The notes beneath the pieces are model-generated. The model saw only the letters and a program-made list of their open reading frames with translations, did not search any database and was not told where the DNA came from. Positions 1-8,995 of a stretch of 44,821 nucleotides of DNA are shown in pieces. Source of the stretch: Labilibaculum euxinicum. GTDB taxonomy: Bacteria > Bacteroidota > Bacteroidia > Bacteroidales > Marinifilaceae. The number at the start of each line of letters is the position of its first letter. Position 1 is the first letter of the stretch. The stretch lies in the NCBI RefSeq assembly GCF_009795715.1, contig NZ_WTCR01000021.1:1-44821 (forward strand), in the 5' to 3' direction. A program made the position numbers and the translations under genes.

Positions 1-89
1 AATTTCAAAAAAATAAAGCCCGTTCCGGTGATAAAAAAATTACTCCCCAAATCACCCAAAATCCTGCCCACTTTCCGTTGAAAGCGGTG

Positions 90-122
90 CAAAGATAAAC
101 CATTATTTTTCCCAATTCCAAA
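90..122 (-). promoter_or_regulatory. Bacteroidota-type promoter reading out of the window
   Basis: On the minus strand TTTG (119-122) is followed after exactly 21 bases by TATCTTTG (90-97), a full match to the Bacteroidota consensus TTTG-N19-21-TAnnTTTG. Transcription would begin near base 83 and run left, so the gene it serves lies outside the window. A short stem, CTTTC-cgtt-GAAAG, lies at 71-84 near the predicted transcript start. Confidence 0.55.
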
Positions 123-516
123 CCATTCCATAAAGTTTTTCCAAACATTAACTTAACTAACTGATAACATGAATAATTATTTTTTATAAAAAGTAAATTA
201 ACCAATGATTCCTGATGGTGCTGAGTAAAACAAACATTTTCTTCTTCTGGGAATAAAACTACTTTAATCTTCGAAATAAAGATATGGGTGGTATTTGTAA
301 AGCCGTACTAAGAAGTGTGAAGGATAATTAAAAACAACAAAACATGAAATATGCTGCGTTAAGGATTGAAGTGGATACCCCACAGCGATGCATAAAATCA
401 TTTGAGAAATTGGAAGAGGCAGGTTGATTAATTTACTTGCTGCTATAAGAGAAGAGTAAAGCGAGGAGTAGGAACGGAAAGCCTGACCCGAATTTATGAG
501 GGAAACGCCCTAAACT

Positions 517-543
517 AAAAAAAACCTTCCCGAGATGAGAAGG
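517..543 (-). terminator. Rho-independent terminator of the oxidase-like gene
   Basis: On the minus strand the stem CCTTCTC / GGGAAGG (one G-T pair, five-base loop) is followed by a run of eight T. It lies just past the stop codon at 565. Confidence 0.7.
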
Positions 544-564
544 CTTGCTGTATTATAGGTCTTT

Positions 565-1077
565 TTAAGATTCTTTATTGTCTCTTTTCATTTGCCAGGG
601 GAAATTGTTGCCATGCGGCGCACCAAATTCCTTAGCGGTAATTTCGTCAATTTTCATACGGTATACTTCTACATTACGAACGGCTGGCGTGTTGTAGGTA
701 AATTTGTGATCTGTATAATTAGCCATGGTAATGTTCAGCGCATCAACTTTTTGATCCAAATCGATAATGAACTCGATAGGACCACGTGCCACAACACTTT
801 TTCCTTTCATGCGGTAACTGCATGCCATGTGAACATCCTGATAAGCCAAAACTGGAGGTGTGCAAAAAGTAACACATGCTTCCGGGTTCAATTTTAAACA
901 ATCTATTAGTTTTCCAAAACCTGCTCCGTGTAAATAAATGTAATTATCGTGAAAGCCAAAGTTCATAGGAATAACATATGGTTTGTTTTCCGGATCGACT
1001 ACTCCCAAAAAGCAGGTATCGCATGAGTTGATAATTTCGTCGATTTGCTCTTTGGATTCAATAAATATGGTCTTCAT
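565..1077 (-). CDS. Pyridoxamine 5'-phosphate oxidase family (FMN-binding, NimA-like)
   Basis: A 170-residue cytoplasmic protein with the split-barrel flavin-binding fold of the pyridoxamine-phosphate-oxidase superfamily. The N-terminal stretch (CFLGVVDPENKPYVIPMNF, about residues 22-40) is the usual first strand pair. A later block around YRMKGKSVVARGPIEF matches the NimA-type subgroup, some of whose members reduce nitroimidazoles. The real substrate cannot be told from sequence. It lies 21 bases downstream of dnaG on the same strand and is probably co-transcribed with it. A terminator follows. Confidence 0.8.
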   Translation of the reverse strand: MKTIFIESKEQIDEIINSCDTCFLGVVDPENKPYVIPMNFGFHDNYIYLHGAGFGKLIDCLKLNPEACVTFCTPPVLAYQDVHMACSYRMKGKSVVARGPIEFIIDLDQKVDALNITMANYTDHKFTYNTPAVRNVEVYRMKIDEITAKEFGAPHGNNFPWQMKRDNKES

Positions 1078-1098
1078 ATATATGTGTTTTATTAGATT

Positions 1099-3054
1099 CT
1101 ATGATATGGTTCGATTTCCCAGTTCTTTTGAAATCGCATTTTTAATTTGATCGAGCACCATTTTTTGCTTCATCAGTTCCATCATTCGATCTGCATTACC
1201 GGTATCCTGAGCTTTCTGCATTTCCTGCATGACTTCCTTCATTAACAAACGAACTTTTTTCCCTTTGTATTCATTCACCAATTTAGGAACGATCTCTTTC
1301 AGTTTCATTTCCTCTGATTCAACAACGCTTTCATTACGCGTCCACAAACCACTTAATTGATGGGGTTCACTAAGAATATCGGCAGCTAACTGATTTACTT
1401 TTTCGTTGGGAAGATCGCGAAAGAAGGTTTTTGTATTGAAAGCTTCCTTTTCCATATTTTCACCGTACTGATCGAATACCAATTGATACAATGGATTGAC
1501 TGATTCCAGTTCATCATTGGAGAGCTCTGTAATAATATACTGTCCAACCAGCAACTGCTCTTCATTTCCTGCTTCATCTTTCTGACTATAGAGAATTTCA
1601 CTTCCAAAATTGAGCAATATTCGAACCAATGCCCGCTCCTCCAAATCGCATTCATTTGCTGAACGCAGAAATGCAGAATTCTCCGACAACTTATCTGTAG
1701 TCTGATCTTCCGGTAAATTGGATCTTTGTTCATTCTTCCAGCTATCTTCTTTTACTCTATGAATTATTTTATTGATTTCGGTATACAATACTCTTTCATC
1801 TACATTTAGGATATTACTGCACTCACGCACATAAACTGCCCGAACAATACCGTCGGGAATTATGGCTATGGAACGCACAATATCAATAATGAGATTGGCT
1901 CTTTTTACCGGATCATCTTTTGCATCTTTTAAAAGCAGATTGGTTTTAAAAACGATAAAATCACTCTCATTCTTCTCGATGTATTCCATTAATTCACTTG
2001 CCCCCATAGTTCTGGAAAATGAATCAGGATCTTCGCCTTGAGGCAATAATAGAACTTTTACGTTCACTTCCTGTTCCAATACCAAATCGATTCCCCGAAG
2101 TGAAGCTTTAATACCTGCAGCATCGCCATCGTATATAATGGTAATGTTATTGGTAAATCTTTTAATCAGACGTATTTGGTCAGCAGTAAGAGCCGTTCCG
2201 GATGAAGCAACAACATTCTCGATTCCTGCCTGATGGAATGAAAGTACATCAGTGTACCCTTCAACTAAAAAACACTTTTCGTTTTGCACAATGGATTTCT
2301 TGGCTTGAAAAATACCATACAAAATCCGGCTTTTGTGATATACTTCTGATTCGGGGGAATTTAAATATTTGGCTGCTTTGGCATCATTTTTAAGTATTCT
2401 ACCACCAAATGCCTGAACCCGGCCTGCAATTCCGTGAATCGGAAAAATAACTCTTCCGCGAAAGCGGTCGAGCAATCGGTTTTCTTTTTCGATGCTTAAT
2501 CCGGTTTTCACCAGATATTCCTTTTTATAACCACAATCAAGAGCATGATTCGAAAAAGCATCCCAAGCCTCTAAACAATAACCTACCTGAAACTTCTTAA
2601 TAATATCATCTCGAAACCCGCGTTCCCGCATGTATCCCATTCCTATGGCCATGCCTTGAGCATGCTCATACAAATTCTGGGTAAATGATTTTTGAGCAAA
2701 AGAATTCACAATCATCATACTCTCCCGATCATTCTTTTGTCTTTCCTGTTCGGGCGAAAGCTCTTTTTCAACAACCTCGATGTGATATTTTTTCGCCAGA
2801 TATTTTAATGCACCTACATAATCGAGATGCTCATGTTCCATAATAAAGTTCACGGAATTTCCACCTTTTCCACAACCAAAACACTTGTAAATGCCTTTGG
2901 CAGGAGAAACGGTAAAGGATGGCGACTTTTCGTTATGAAAAGGACACAATCCCAGGAAATTAACGCCTCTTTTTTTTAGAGTCACGAAATCGGAAACTAC
3001 TTCGGTAATTTCGGCAGAGTCGAAAATTCGTGCAACTGTTGACTGATCAATCAT
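1099..3054 (-). CDS. dnaG: DNA primase DnaG
   Basis: Makes the RNA primers for chromosome replication. The N-terminal CHC2 zinc-binding domain is complete, with C37, H40, C58 and C61. The central TOPRIM domain shows VEGYTD and later YDGDAAG, the metal-binding acidic motifs. The C-terminal helicase-binding part is divergent and rich in charged residues. I take the ATG at 3054 (MIDQSTV) as the start. An in-frame ATG seven codons upstream (3075) would add residues unlike the family N-terminus. Length, 651 residues, is normal for Bacteroidota. Confidence 0.95.
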   Translation of the reverse strand: MIDQSTVARIFDSAEITEVVSDFVTLKKRGVNFLGLCPFHNEKSPSFTVSPAKGIYKCFGCGKGGNSVNFIMEHEHLDYVGALKYLAKKYHIEVVEKELSPEQERQKNDRESMMIVNSFAQKSFTQNLYEHAQGMAIGMGYMRERGFRDDIIKKFQVGYCLEAWDAFSNHALDCGYKKEYLVKTGLSIEKENRLLDRFRGRVIFPIHGIAGRVQAFGGRILKNDAKAAKYLNSPESEVYHKSRILYGIFQAKKSIVQNEKCFLVEGYTDVLSFHQAGIENVVASSGTALTADQIRLIKRFTNNITIIYDGDAAGIKASLRGIDLVLEQEVNVKVLLLPQGEDPDSFSRTMGASELMEYIEKNESDFIVFKTNLLLKDAKDDPVKRANLIIDIVRSIAIIPDGIVRAVYVRECSNILNVDERVLYTEINKIIHRVKEDSWKNEQRSNLPEDQTTDKLSENSAFLRSANECDLEERALVRILLNFGSEILYSQKDEAGNEEQLLVGQYIITELSNDELESVNPLYQLVFDQYGENMEKEAFNTKTFFRDLPNEKVNQLAADILSEPHQLSGLWTRNESVVESEEMKLKEIVPKLVNEYKGKKVRLLMKEVMQEMQKAQDTGNADRMMELMKQKMVLDQIKNAISKELGNRTIS

Positions 3055-3231
3055 AGCAACAAAAATAGGAAACAAGATTGATAAAAATGGAAAGATCGGC
3101 AGATTTTAGAAATTCTAAATTAAACCCAATCACAAAACCATGTAATCATTCTCTTGAAAATTCTTCCGGAATCGAAAATAATACCAACAACAATTCGTTC
3201 TACATTTTGATGGACATAATTTATTTGATTA

Positions 3232-3248
3232 AATTCAATACTTGAATT
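3232..3248. promoter_or_regulatory. Small inverted repeat upstream of the secreted-protein gene
   Basis: AATTCAA-tac-TTGAATT is a perfect 7-bp inverted repeat about 55 bases before the start at 3303. It could be an operator. AT-rich sequence makes chance occurrence possible. Confidence 0.25.
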
Positions 3249-3302
3249 GTATTAAAACCATAAAAAAACAAGCAAGTCAACACATTATCAAGATGTAAAA
3301 CC

Positions 3303-4148
3303 ATGAATAGAATCATTATAACAATCGCAATTTGTCTGGCAGGAATCCAGTTATTCTCACAAGAACACTTACCAAGCGCATCTGACTACAATAGATTTCA
3401 CAACACAAAAACACTTGTGGTTTTGGAAGATAATCTGTTTTCCGATTTTAATGACAAGATAAAAGAAGCAGTTAAACAAAACTGGACCATTACCCAGTAT
3501 GAATTTATTTCGAACGCAGAATTCGAAAAACAACGATTCAATCCTAAGTATTCATTTTTAGTAACAAGTATTGTTACTTTTAATAAAGACAAAACCAATG
3601 CCAAATACAATTTTTTAAGTCTGCTTTTGGGTGGACAGGCAAATGTTATTGGTGATATGCCTGACCTGTGTTCAATCCCATTATCGTATGTGCGGGTTGA
3701 TGAAGAAAGTTACATTTATAAACTCACCTCTTTGGTTCTGTTTATGCAAAATCATATTGCGCTGGTAACTAAAAATCCTGACATTATATCTGAAAACATA
3801 CTGAAATACTACAATAAAAACAGTTCCGAAACTAAAGACAAAACTCTCTATTTGCTAAAGAATGAAATGGATGATGACGTTAATTCCGCAGCTAAAATAC
3901 GAAAAATATATCCTGGCAAAGTGAAATTGGTAGAAGCCAATGAAATTGAGGAAGCCATTCGAAATAAGAACAACGATATTCTCTTTTTGCATAAAGTTGG
4001 CCCCGAAAAAACAAAAAATAAGGCCAGATGTTTTAAAATACTTATTGGTGCCGGCGACTCAAAGTTTTATTATTTCGATTACCATATGGTAAAAGGCAAG
4101 CAAACCGACAGATTTTTGGGGAGTGATTTTAAAAAGTTAGCAAAATAA
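3303..4148 (+). CDS. Secreted protein of unknown function
   Basis: A 281-residue protein that I cannot assign to a family. It begins with a standard signal peptide (hydrophobic stretch IIITIAICLAGIQLF, cleavage expected near SQE at about residue 20), so it should be exported to the periplasm or outer membrane. There is no lipobox cysteine and no other membrane segment. The mature part is mixed alpha/beta in appearance and lysine-rich, with no recognisable catalytic motif. It stands alone between dnaG (divergent) and the sirtuin gene, 111 bases downstream. Confidence 0.7.
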   Translation: MNRIIITIAICLAGIQLFSQEHLPSASDYNRFHNTKTLVVLEDNLFSDFNDKIKEAVKQNWTITQYEFISNAEFEKQRFNPKYSFLVTSIVTFNKDKTNAKYNFLSLLLGGQANVIGDMPDLCSIPLSYVRVDEESYIYKLTSLVLFMQNHIALVTKNPDIISENILKYYNKNSSETKDKTLYLLKNEMDDDVNSAAKIRKIYPGKVKLVEANEIEEAIRNKNNDILFLHKVGPEKTKNKARCFKILIGAGDSKFYYFDYHMVKGKQTDRFLGSDFKKLAK

Positions 4149-4259
4149 ATATATGCTCATACTTGCTTTAATTTGTTTAAAGAGATAATTGCCCGAATTG
4201 ATAAATTTTGAACGACCTTATTTTATGACTAAATTGAGTCGAAAAGATCCATTTATTGT

Positions 4260-4940
4260 ATGAAAAAATTGGTTGTGTTAAGTGGTGCCGGCATGAGTGC
4301 TGAAAGTGGTATCCAAACATTTCGTGACATGGGTGGTCTTTGGAACCAATACGATGTAATGGAAGTTGCCAGTCCGCATGCCTGGAAAAAAAATCCGCAT
4401 TTAGTGCATCAATTTTACAACGAGCGCCGTAAACAGTTATTTAATTGTTTTCCCAATAAGGGACATTTGCTTATTGCGGAACTTGAAAAACATTATGAGG
4501 TTGAAATTGTTACTCAGAATGTTGATGATTTGCATGAACGGGCTGGAAGTTCAAATGTATTACATCTTCACGGTGAGTTAAAGAAGGCTAGAAGTACAGC
4601 TGATCCTGAATTAATTTATGATCTGGATCATTGGGAACTAACTTTAAACGACACTTGTGAAAAAGGTTCACCATTGAGGCCTCATATTGTATGGTTTGGC
4701 GAAAGTGTTCCGGCAATTAGCGAAGCGGTGGCTATTGTTAGTAAAGCGGATGTTTTTGTGATTGTTGGAACGTCATTAAATGTGTATCCGGCAGCAGGTT
4801 TAATCGACTATATTCCAAATAAAACACCTGTTTATGTTATCGATCCTAATCAGCCATTAATGCAATCAAACAGAAATATTACTTATATTAGAGAAAAGGC
4901 GAGTGTTGGAATGGAAAAACTGTTCGAACTTCTTCATTAA
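4260..4940 (+). CDS. cobB: Sir2-family NAD-dependent protein deacylase
   Basis: Removes acyl groups from lysine side chains using NAD. The NAD-binding motif GAGMSAESGIQTFRD (residues 9-23), TQNVDD (85-90) and the catalytic histidine of LHG (H104) are present. Y53 and R56 form the YxxR pair that in class III sirtuins (SIRT5, bacterial CobB) reads negatively charged acyl groups such as succinyl-lysine. The small domain lacks the two CxxC zinc pairs: only one cysteine (C133) lies between residues 105 and 150. I believe such zinc-less forms are common in Bacteroidota. Length is 226 residues. A lipoprotein gene follows after 13 bases. Confidence 0.88.
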   Translation: MKKLVVLSGAGMSAESGIQTFRDMGGLWNQYDVMEVASPHAWKKNPHLVHQFYNERRKQLFNCFPNKGHLLIAELEKHYEVEIVTQNVDDLHERAGSSNVLHLHGELKKARSTADPELIYDLDHWELTLNDTCEKGSPLRPHIVWFGESVPAISEAVAIVSKADVFVIVGTSLNVYPAAGLIDYIPNKTPVYVIDPNQPLMQSNRNITYIREKASVGMEKLFELLH

Positions 4941-4953
4941 ATACCATTGAGTT

Positions 4954-5475
4954 ATGAAAAAACAAGTGCTGTTACTACTATTGGGAATATTAGTTTTGAC
5001 TTCTTGTAATCATTATGAATCGAAAGTACCAATATCGCCTTCGGGTAATTCTGTAATCGAAAAAAGTTTATTGGGAGAATGGATTCTTAGTTCCGAGAAT
5101 AAAAAAGAAGAAGCATCAGGTTATATCGAAGTGATTCCTTTTAATGATACAGAGTACCTTGTTCAATTAAAAGAAATTGCAGACTCAACGAAGAATATTG
5201 AATCGATTATCAACATTAGAATGTTTTCGTCGGAAGTAAACGAGAATGTTTATTTTAATATGCAATTTGTTGGTGCAGACAGCGATAAGGGTTTTATGAT
5301 TTATCGTTACAAGCCAATTGCCGGGAATCGCTACAAAGTCTTCTTTTTATCAAAAGATCAGTTTAACAAGGTATTTCCCAACTCGAAAAGCTTTAAAGAG
5401 TATATTGAAACACATACGAAAGAATTTGAAAAATATTTTGATGTGGAAGGCATTCTCGAGCGAAAAATAAAATAA
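4954..5475 (+). CDS. Small lipoprotein of unknown function
   Basis: A 173-residue lipoprotein. The signal peptide ends in the lipobox LTSC at about residue 18, so it is predicted to be lipid-anchored. The rest is hydrophilic with a short WILSSEN strand pattern that resembles lipocalin-like or DUF-type beta domains of Bacteroidota, but I do not recognise a family. It lies 13 bases after the sirtuin gene and shares its terminator, so the two probably form one transcript. No functional link between them is evident. Confidence 0.7.
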   Translation: MKKQVLLLLLGILVLTSCNHYESKVPISPSGNSVIEKSLLGEWILSSENKKEEASGYIEVIPFNDTEYLVQLKEIADSTKNIESIINIRMFSSEVNENVYFNMQFVGADSDKGFMIYRYKPIAGNRYKVFFLSKDQFNKVFPNSKSFKEYIETHTKEFEKYFDVEGILERKIK

Positions 5476-5477
5476 GC

Positions 5478-5515
5478 AAAAGGGTATCCAAAAAAATCGG
5501 ATAACCCTTTCTATA
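5478..5515. terminator. Bidirectional terminator between lipoprotein and phosphate transporter genes
   Basis: AAAGGGTATCC and GGATAACCCTTT form a stem (one-base bulge) around an A-rich loop. It ends the plus-strand lipoprotein gene and the converging transporter gene (stop at 5536). Confidence 0.65.
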
Positions 5516-5535
5516 TTATTTGAACAATAGTCTAA

Positions 5536-7824
5536 TTACAAATCGTCATTTGTTAGATCGATCACGCCATTTGTCGTTGTAAAATCGCGGGATGCTTTCA
5601 AAAGATTTCCGGAATAAAGCACAAGGTTTTTGGTTTCATTAATAATTCCCAAATAAAGAACCGAATTTCTGGTTCCAACTTTCTCAGCCTTAATTCTTCT
5701 AATTTGCTCTTTTCTAAACTTACTTAAAGATGACAGTAAATCTTTTTGCTTTCCAAAAGCTTTTTCGATTTGATTTAAATCATAATCATTGTCATTTAAC
5801 AAACGGTTTATGGTTTTGAAGAAATCCTCAAGCTTTGTTTGAATTATATTTAACTCATTGATTTGTTCAGGAACCAATGATTTATGATTGTTGTCCACAT
5901 AATCGAAAGCAGGTTCAGCAATAAAATTAATCGAGTGAGCAATTTCTCTTAAGTAATCAAGCAATTGAACGTAAAATGGACCTGTTGTTATACTGTCCTC
6001 AGAAAGTTTCTGAACAACAAAAGGAACCTGATCTTTCAGTGATTTAGCTTCCTTGTCGAGCTTCCTTACTTTTTTTAGAGATTCTTTAAGAGTACCACGT
6101 TCTTCAAAAGCCAAACCGTTAACAATTTTAGCATAAACCTTAGGAATCTTAGTGGTTACAACCGACACTGCATGAGTAAGCTGTTCAAGAATCTCTCCTT
6201 TACTAATAATAGAAGCATCTTCTTCGTCAATTTCTTCGGCTGAGTCTTGCCCCTTCGATTTGCGTTTATGGAATACATGTGACCGCACAACAAATGCAAC
6301 AGCTACAACTAATAAGCCAATGATCGCGTATCCACCAAGCCAATTAATTAAACTTGCGAAAATAAAAGCTGCGGTAAAAGCAAAAAATGCTGTAAAAAAC
6401 CAACCTCCTATTACGGTAAGTACTCCAGTAATTCGGTAAACTGCAGAATCTCTGTCCCATGCTCTATCGGAAAGTGAAGAACCCATTGCAACCATAAATG
6501 TAACATAGGTTGTAGACAAAGGTAATTTTAGAGATGTACCTATAGAGATTAAGATACTTGCAACAGTAAGGTTTACCGAAGCACGAATCATATCAAAAGC
6601 AGGTACATCCTTTTTATCGATACCTGCCGGAGCTGAAGGCTTGGCAAATCGTTTTTGAATCCCCTCCTGAAACTTAACAGGTAATATACTTTTTAAACTA
6701 CTATTTGCAGACAAAGAACGTCGAACCAAAAGACGGGCAAAAAAAGACGATCCAAATTTTTCCTCGCCTTCATTCTGATTACTCAATCCTATTTCTGTTT
6801 CGGTAACTGTTCTGGCTTTTTTAGAAAACCAAAGAGTAATTGTCATTATTAAACCGGCAATAATCAACAGATAAGTTTCTGTTTTCACCTTATCGTTTAG
6901 AATTTCCATTGTCATTCCGTAAGCATCTGTACCTGGATTTGCGATAAATGCCTGAAACGATTTGAAACCCGCCAACGGAACACCAATAAAGTTTACCAAA
7001 TCGTTACCCGCAAAAGCCATTGCCAAAGCAAAGGTTCCGACCAAAACAATTACTTTCAGGATGTTTAAACGGACAAACCACACCAAAGCCTGCAGAACTA
7101 CTGTCCAACCTACAAAACAAACAAAAATGATTGTTAGTGTGTTTTCTTTTATCCAGCTAAGAGTTTCTTTCGTTATAAAAGAAGATCCCTTGGCTCCTTT
7201 TATTAAAATGAAATAGGTAATTGCAGTAATTGCAAACCCACCAAAAAGTGCTCCGAAATACTTAAATGTTTTTTCAAATTTATAAGTGAAAATCAAACGG
7301 CTAACATACTGCACAAGAGCCCCTGAGAAAAAGGCTATGACCACACTTAACAGGATACCTGTAATAATCGCCAGTGCTTTTGCCGAATTAATGTAACTTC
7401 CTAAGTCAAGTATTGTCTGATCAGAAGAGTTCATGATCTTTACAACGGCCACAGCCACAGCGGCACCCAGTAATTCGAATACAATCGACACGGTTGTCGA
7501 CGTTGGTAAACCTACGGTATTGTAAAAATCCAACAGAATAATATCCGTTAGCATTACCGCAATAAAGATGATCATGATTTCTGCAAAGTAGAATTGGTCG
7601 GGATGAAATATCCCTTTACGGGCAACTTCCATCATTCCACTGGAAAAAGTGGCTCCAACCAAAACTCCAAGACTGGCAATCGCTAAAATCGCCCAACGCG
7701 GGGCTGCCTTGGAGCCAAATGCAGAGTTTAAGAAATTAACGGCATCATTACTAACCCCAACAATAAGGTCAGAAATAGCCAGTGCAAAAAGCACTACTAC
7801 AATAATTAAGTAAAAGTTCTCCAT
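5536..7824 (-). CDS. pit: PiT-family inorganic phosphate transporter with PhoU-like C-terminal domain
   Basis: Imports phosphate by cation symport across the inner membrane. The protein has the two PHO4 half-repeats with their signature motifs: SNDAVNFLNSAFGSKAAP near the N-terminus and AGNDLVNFIGVPLAG in the middle, within about ten membrane spans. After the last span (about residue 520) comes a soluble helical tail of about 230 residues resembling PhoU. This fusion is usual in Bacteroidota. I choose the ATG at 7824 (MENFYLI). The upstream in-frame ATG at 7854 sits inside the predicted -7 element. Length is 762 residues. A Pho-box-like motif lies 73-93 bases upstream. Confidence 0.92.
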   Translation of the reverse strand: MENFYLIIVVVLFALAISDLIVGVSNDAVNFLNSAFGSKAAPRWAILAIASLGVLVGATFSSGMMEVARKGIFHPDQFYFAEIMIIFIAVMLTDIILLDFYNTVGLPTSTTVSIVFELLGAAVAVAVVKIMNSSDQTILDLGSYINSAKALAIITGILLSVVIAFFSGALVQYVSRLIFTYKFEKTFKYFGALFGGFAITAITYFILIKGAKGSSFITKETLSWIKENTLTIIFVCFVGWTVVLQALVWFVRLNILKVIVLVGTFALAMAFAGNDLVNFIGVPLAGFKSFQAFIANPGTDAYGMTMEILNDKVKTETYLLIIAGLIMTITLWFSKKARTVTETEIGLSNQNEGEEKFGSSFFARLLVRRSLSANSSLKSILPVKFQEGIQKRFAKPSAPAGIDKKDVPAFDMIRASVNLTVASILISIGTSLKLPLSTTYVTFMVAMGSSLSDRAWDRDSAVYRITGVLTVIGGWFFTAFFAFTAAFIFASLINWLGGYAIIGLLVVAVAFVVRSHVFHKRKSKGQDSAEEIDEEDASIISKGEILEQLTHAVSVVTTKIPKVYAKIVNGLAFEERGTLKESLKKVRKLDKEAKSLKDQVPFVVQKLSEDSITTGPFYVQLLDYLREIAHSINFIAEPAFDYVDNNHKSLVPEQINELNIIQTKLEDFFKTINRLLNDNDYDLNQIEKAFGKQKDLLSSLSKFRKEQIRRIKAEKVGTRNSVLYLGIINETKNLVLYSGNLLKASRDFTTTNGVIDLTNDDL

Positions 7825-7847
7825 GTTATAAGTTCGTAAATTCCCCG

Positions 7848-7855
7848 CAAACATA
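7848..7855 (-). promoter_or_regulatory. Candidate -7 element for the phosphate transporter
   Basis: TATGTTTG on the minus strand fits TAnnTTTG exactly and predicts a 5' leader of about 17 bases. There is no TTTG at the proper -33 distance, as is usual for promoters that need an activator. Confidence 0.4.
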
Positions 7856-7896
7856 CAAACACATGGAGACGCTAATATTTCTCAAACATTATCTTT

Positions 7897-7917
7897 GTGT
7901 TAATTTAACGTTAACAC
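7897..7917 (-). promoter_or_regulatory. Pho-box-like site upstream of pit
   Basis: On the minus strand this reads GTGTTAACGTTAAATTAACAC: two TTAAC units repeated with an 11-bp period, the spacing used by PhoB/OmpR-type regulators. It is also a 7-bp inverted repeat. Nearly the same motif recurs upstream of the TonB receptor at 30657. Confidence 0.4.
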
Positions 7918-7919
7918 TT

Positions 7920-8294
7920 TTATGCCTCTGATTGATTAAGTTTTACCAAATAATCTGCAGTAGCCACATTTAAGGCCATTGGCACATTATTTATTACGCA
8001 TGTTCTTATTAAAGTTTGAATATCATGCTCATGTCCGTGCGGTGTTTCGGCATCAATTAAGAAAATTACTTCATCTACCTTGCCTTCCAATATCTGAGCA
8101 GCTAAAAGAATATCTCCACCATTAGGACCATGACCAAAGCCTTTAACCTCAAGATCCAAAACTGAATTCAATAATTCAGATGTATTTGTAGTCCCTATTA
8201 ATTTATGCTTTTTAAGCTCATCCTTATGTCTTTTTACCCAGGCAAGCATCACACTCTTCTTTTCATTGTGAGCAACCAACGCGATTGTCTTCAT
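7920..8294 (-). CDS. mgsA: Methylglyoxal synthase
   Basis: Converts dihydroxyacetone phosphate to methylglyoxal and free phosphate, a bypass that releases phosphate when sugar phosphates build up. By alignment from memory to the E. coli enzyme, the key residues are all kept: H9 (H19 in E. coli), D61 of GGD (D71), D81 (D91), H88 (H98) and D91 (D101). The phosphate-binding GTT motif is at 34-36. GPNGGD replaces the usual GPLGGD or GPMGGD. At 124 residues it is a compact form. The gene lies just upstream of pit on the same strand, with 95 bases between them. Confidence 0.9.
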   Translation of the reverse strand: MKTIALVAHNEKKSVMLAWVKRHKDELKKHKLIGTTNTSELLNSVLDLEVKGFGHGPNGGDILLAAQILEGKVDEVIFLIDAETPHGHEHDIQTLIRTCVINNVPMALNVATADYLVKLNQSEA

Positions 8295-8490
8295 ACATTT
8301 ATTTTTTAATTGTTTTGTAATTTAATATATTTCACGAAGCATGACTTAAGAATCCTTTTTTTAATCAAAAATTCATACTTATATTCGTGTTTTGGCAAAA
8401 TATTCGTGTTTTTATGAAATGACAGAAACCAAAGCCCGATTCGAATAAGTTGATCTGACACTAATGAAATAACAAATAAACGAAGTATTA

Positions 8491-8519
8491 TTGAAATCAT
8501 TAATAAAATTGTAAATTTG
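8491..8519 (+). promoter_or_regulatory. Candidate promoter of the SPOR lipoprotein pair
   Basis: TAAATTTG (8512-8519) fits the -7 consensus exactly. A weak TTGA lies 17 bases before it. Predicted leader about 20 bases before the ATG at 8545. Confidence 0.4.
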
Positions 8520-8544
8520 TTACTATAATATTAATCCTACACTT

Positions 8545-8976
8545 ATGAAAAAATATATTAAAACCGTATTTATTGCTTCACTCATTCTTTCAATTGGTGT
8601 CTCGGCCTGCAAGGATGAAAAAAAGACTCCCGTAAAAAAAGAAGTTGCTGAAAAGGTGAAGGCAAAAAAAGAATCATCAAAAACTGAACCCAAGGCAGAA
8701 CCCGTAGTAGCTAAAAAGAAACTTAAACCTGTAGTTGAACAGGTTCCGAACAAATATTTTTTAATTTTAGCTAGTTTTCAAAATATAAAAAATGCAGAAC
8801 GTTTGCAGCAAAAATTAACCAAGGATGGTTATAATTCTGAAATTTTTGAAGCTGCAAATGGTTTTCACCGGGTTTCTTACAAAGCTTTTTCAGATCGCAC
8901 TCTTGCTTTTCAGGAACTAAAATCGGCTAGAGCATCTGAAGAGCATAAAGAAAACTGGCTTTATATTAAACGATGA
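8545..8976 (+). CDS. SPOR-domain lipoprotein (first of a pair)
   Basis: A 143-residue lipoprotein. The signal peptide ends at the lipobox VSAC (cysteine about residue 22), followed by KDE, which resembles the lipoprotein surface-export signal known in Bacteroidota. A lysine-rich linker leads to a C-terminal SPOR domain (about residues 68-143: YFLILASFQNIKNAERLQQ). SPOR domains bind peptidoglycan stripped of stem peptides, typically at the division septum, so a cell-wall or division role is likely. It is followed after 19 bases by a paralogue. Confidence 0.82.
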   Translation: MKKYIKTVFIASLILSIGVSACKDEKKTPVKKEVAEKVKAKKESSKTEPKAEPVVAKKKLKPVVEQVPNKYFLILASFQNIKNAERLQQKLTKDGYNSEIFEAANGFHRVSYKAFSDRTLAFQELKSARASEEHKENWLYIKR

Positions 8977-8995
8977 TTTGAAACTTGAAATCGAA

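Larger units (their letters stand above)
1..564. other. Gene-poor stretch at the left edge
   Basis: I see no convincing protein gene here. The stretch holds a strong leftward promoter (90-122) and the terminator of the next gene (517-543). A 28-codon open frame at about 344-427 on the plus strand has no visible support. The part from about 340 to 515 has short structured-looking blocks, such as GGAACGGAAAGCCTGACCCG and GAGGGAAACGCCC, that faintly recall decayed group II intron RNA, but I cannot confirm this. Confidence 0.5.

Noticed and set aside
5-205. 66-codon open frame on the minus strand
   Set aside because: It runs across a clear promoter (90-122), has odd composition and no family resemblance.
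8306-8500. 64-codon open frame on the minus strand between mgsA and the SPOR genes
   Set aside because: Low-complexity, AT-rich translation with no start context. It lies just before the SPOR promoter.
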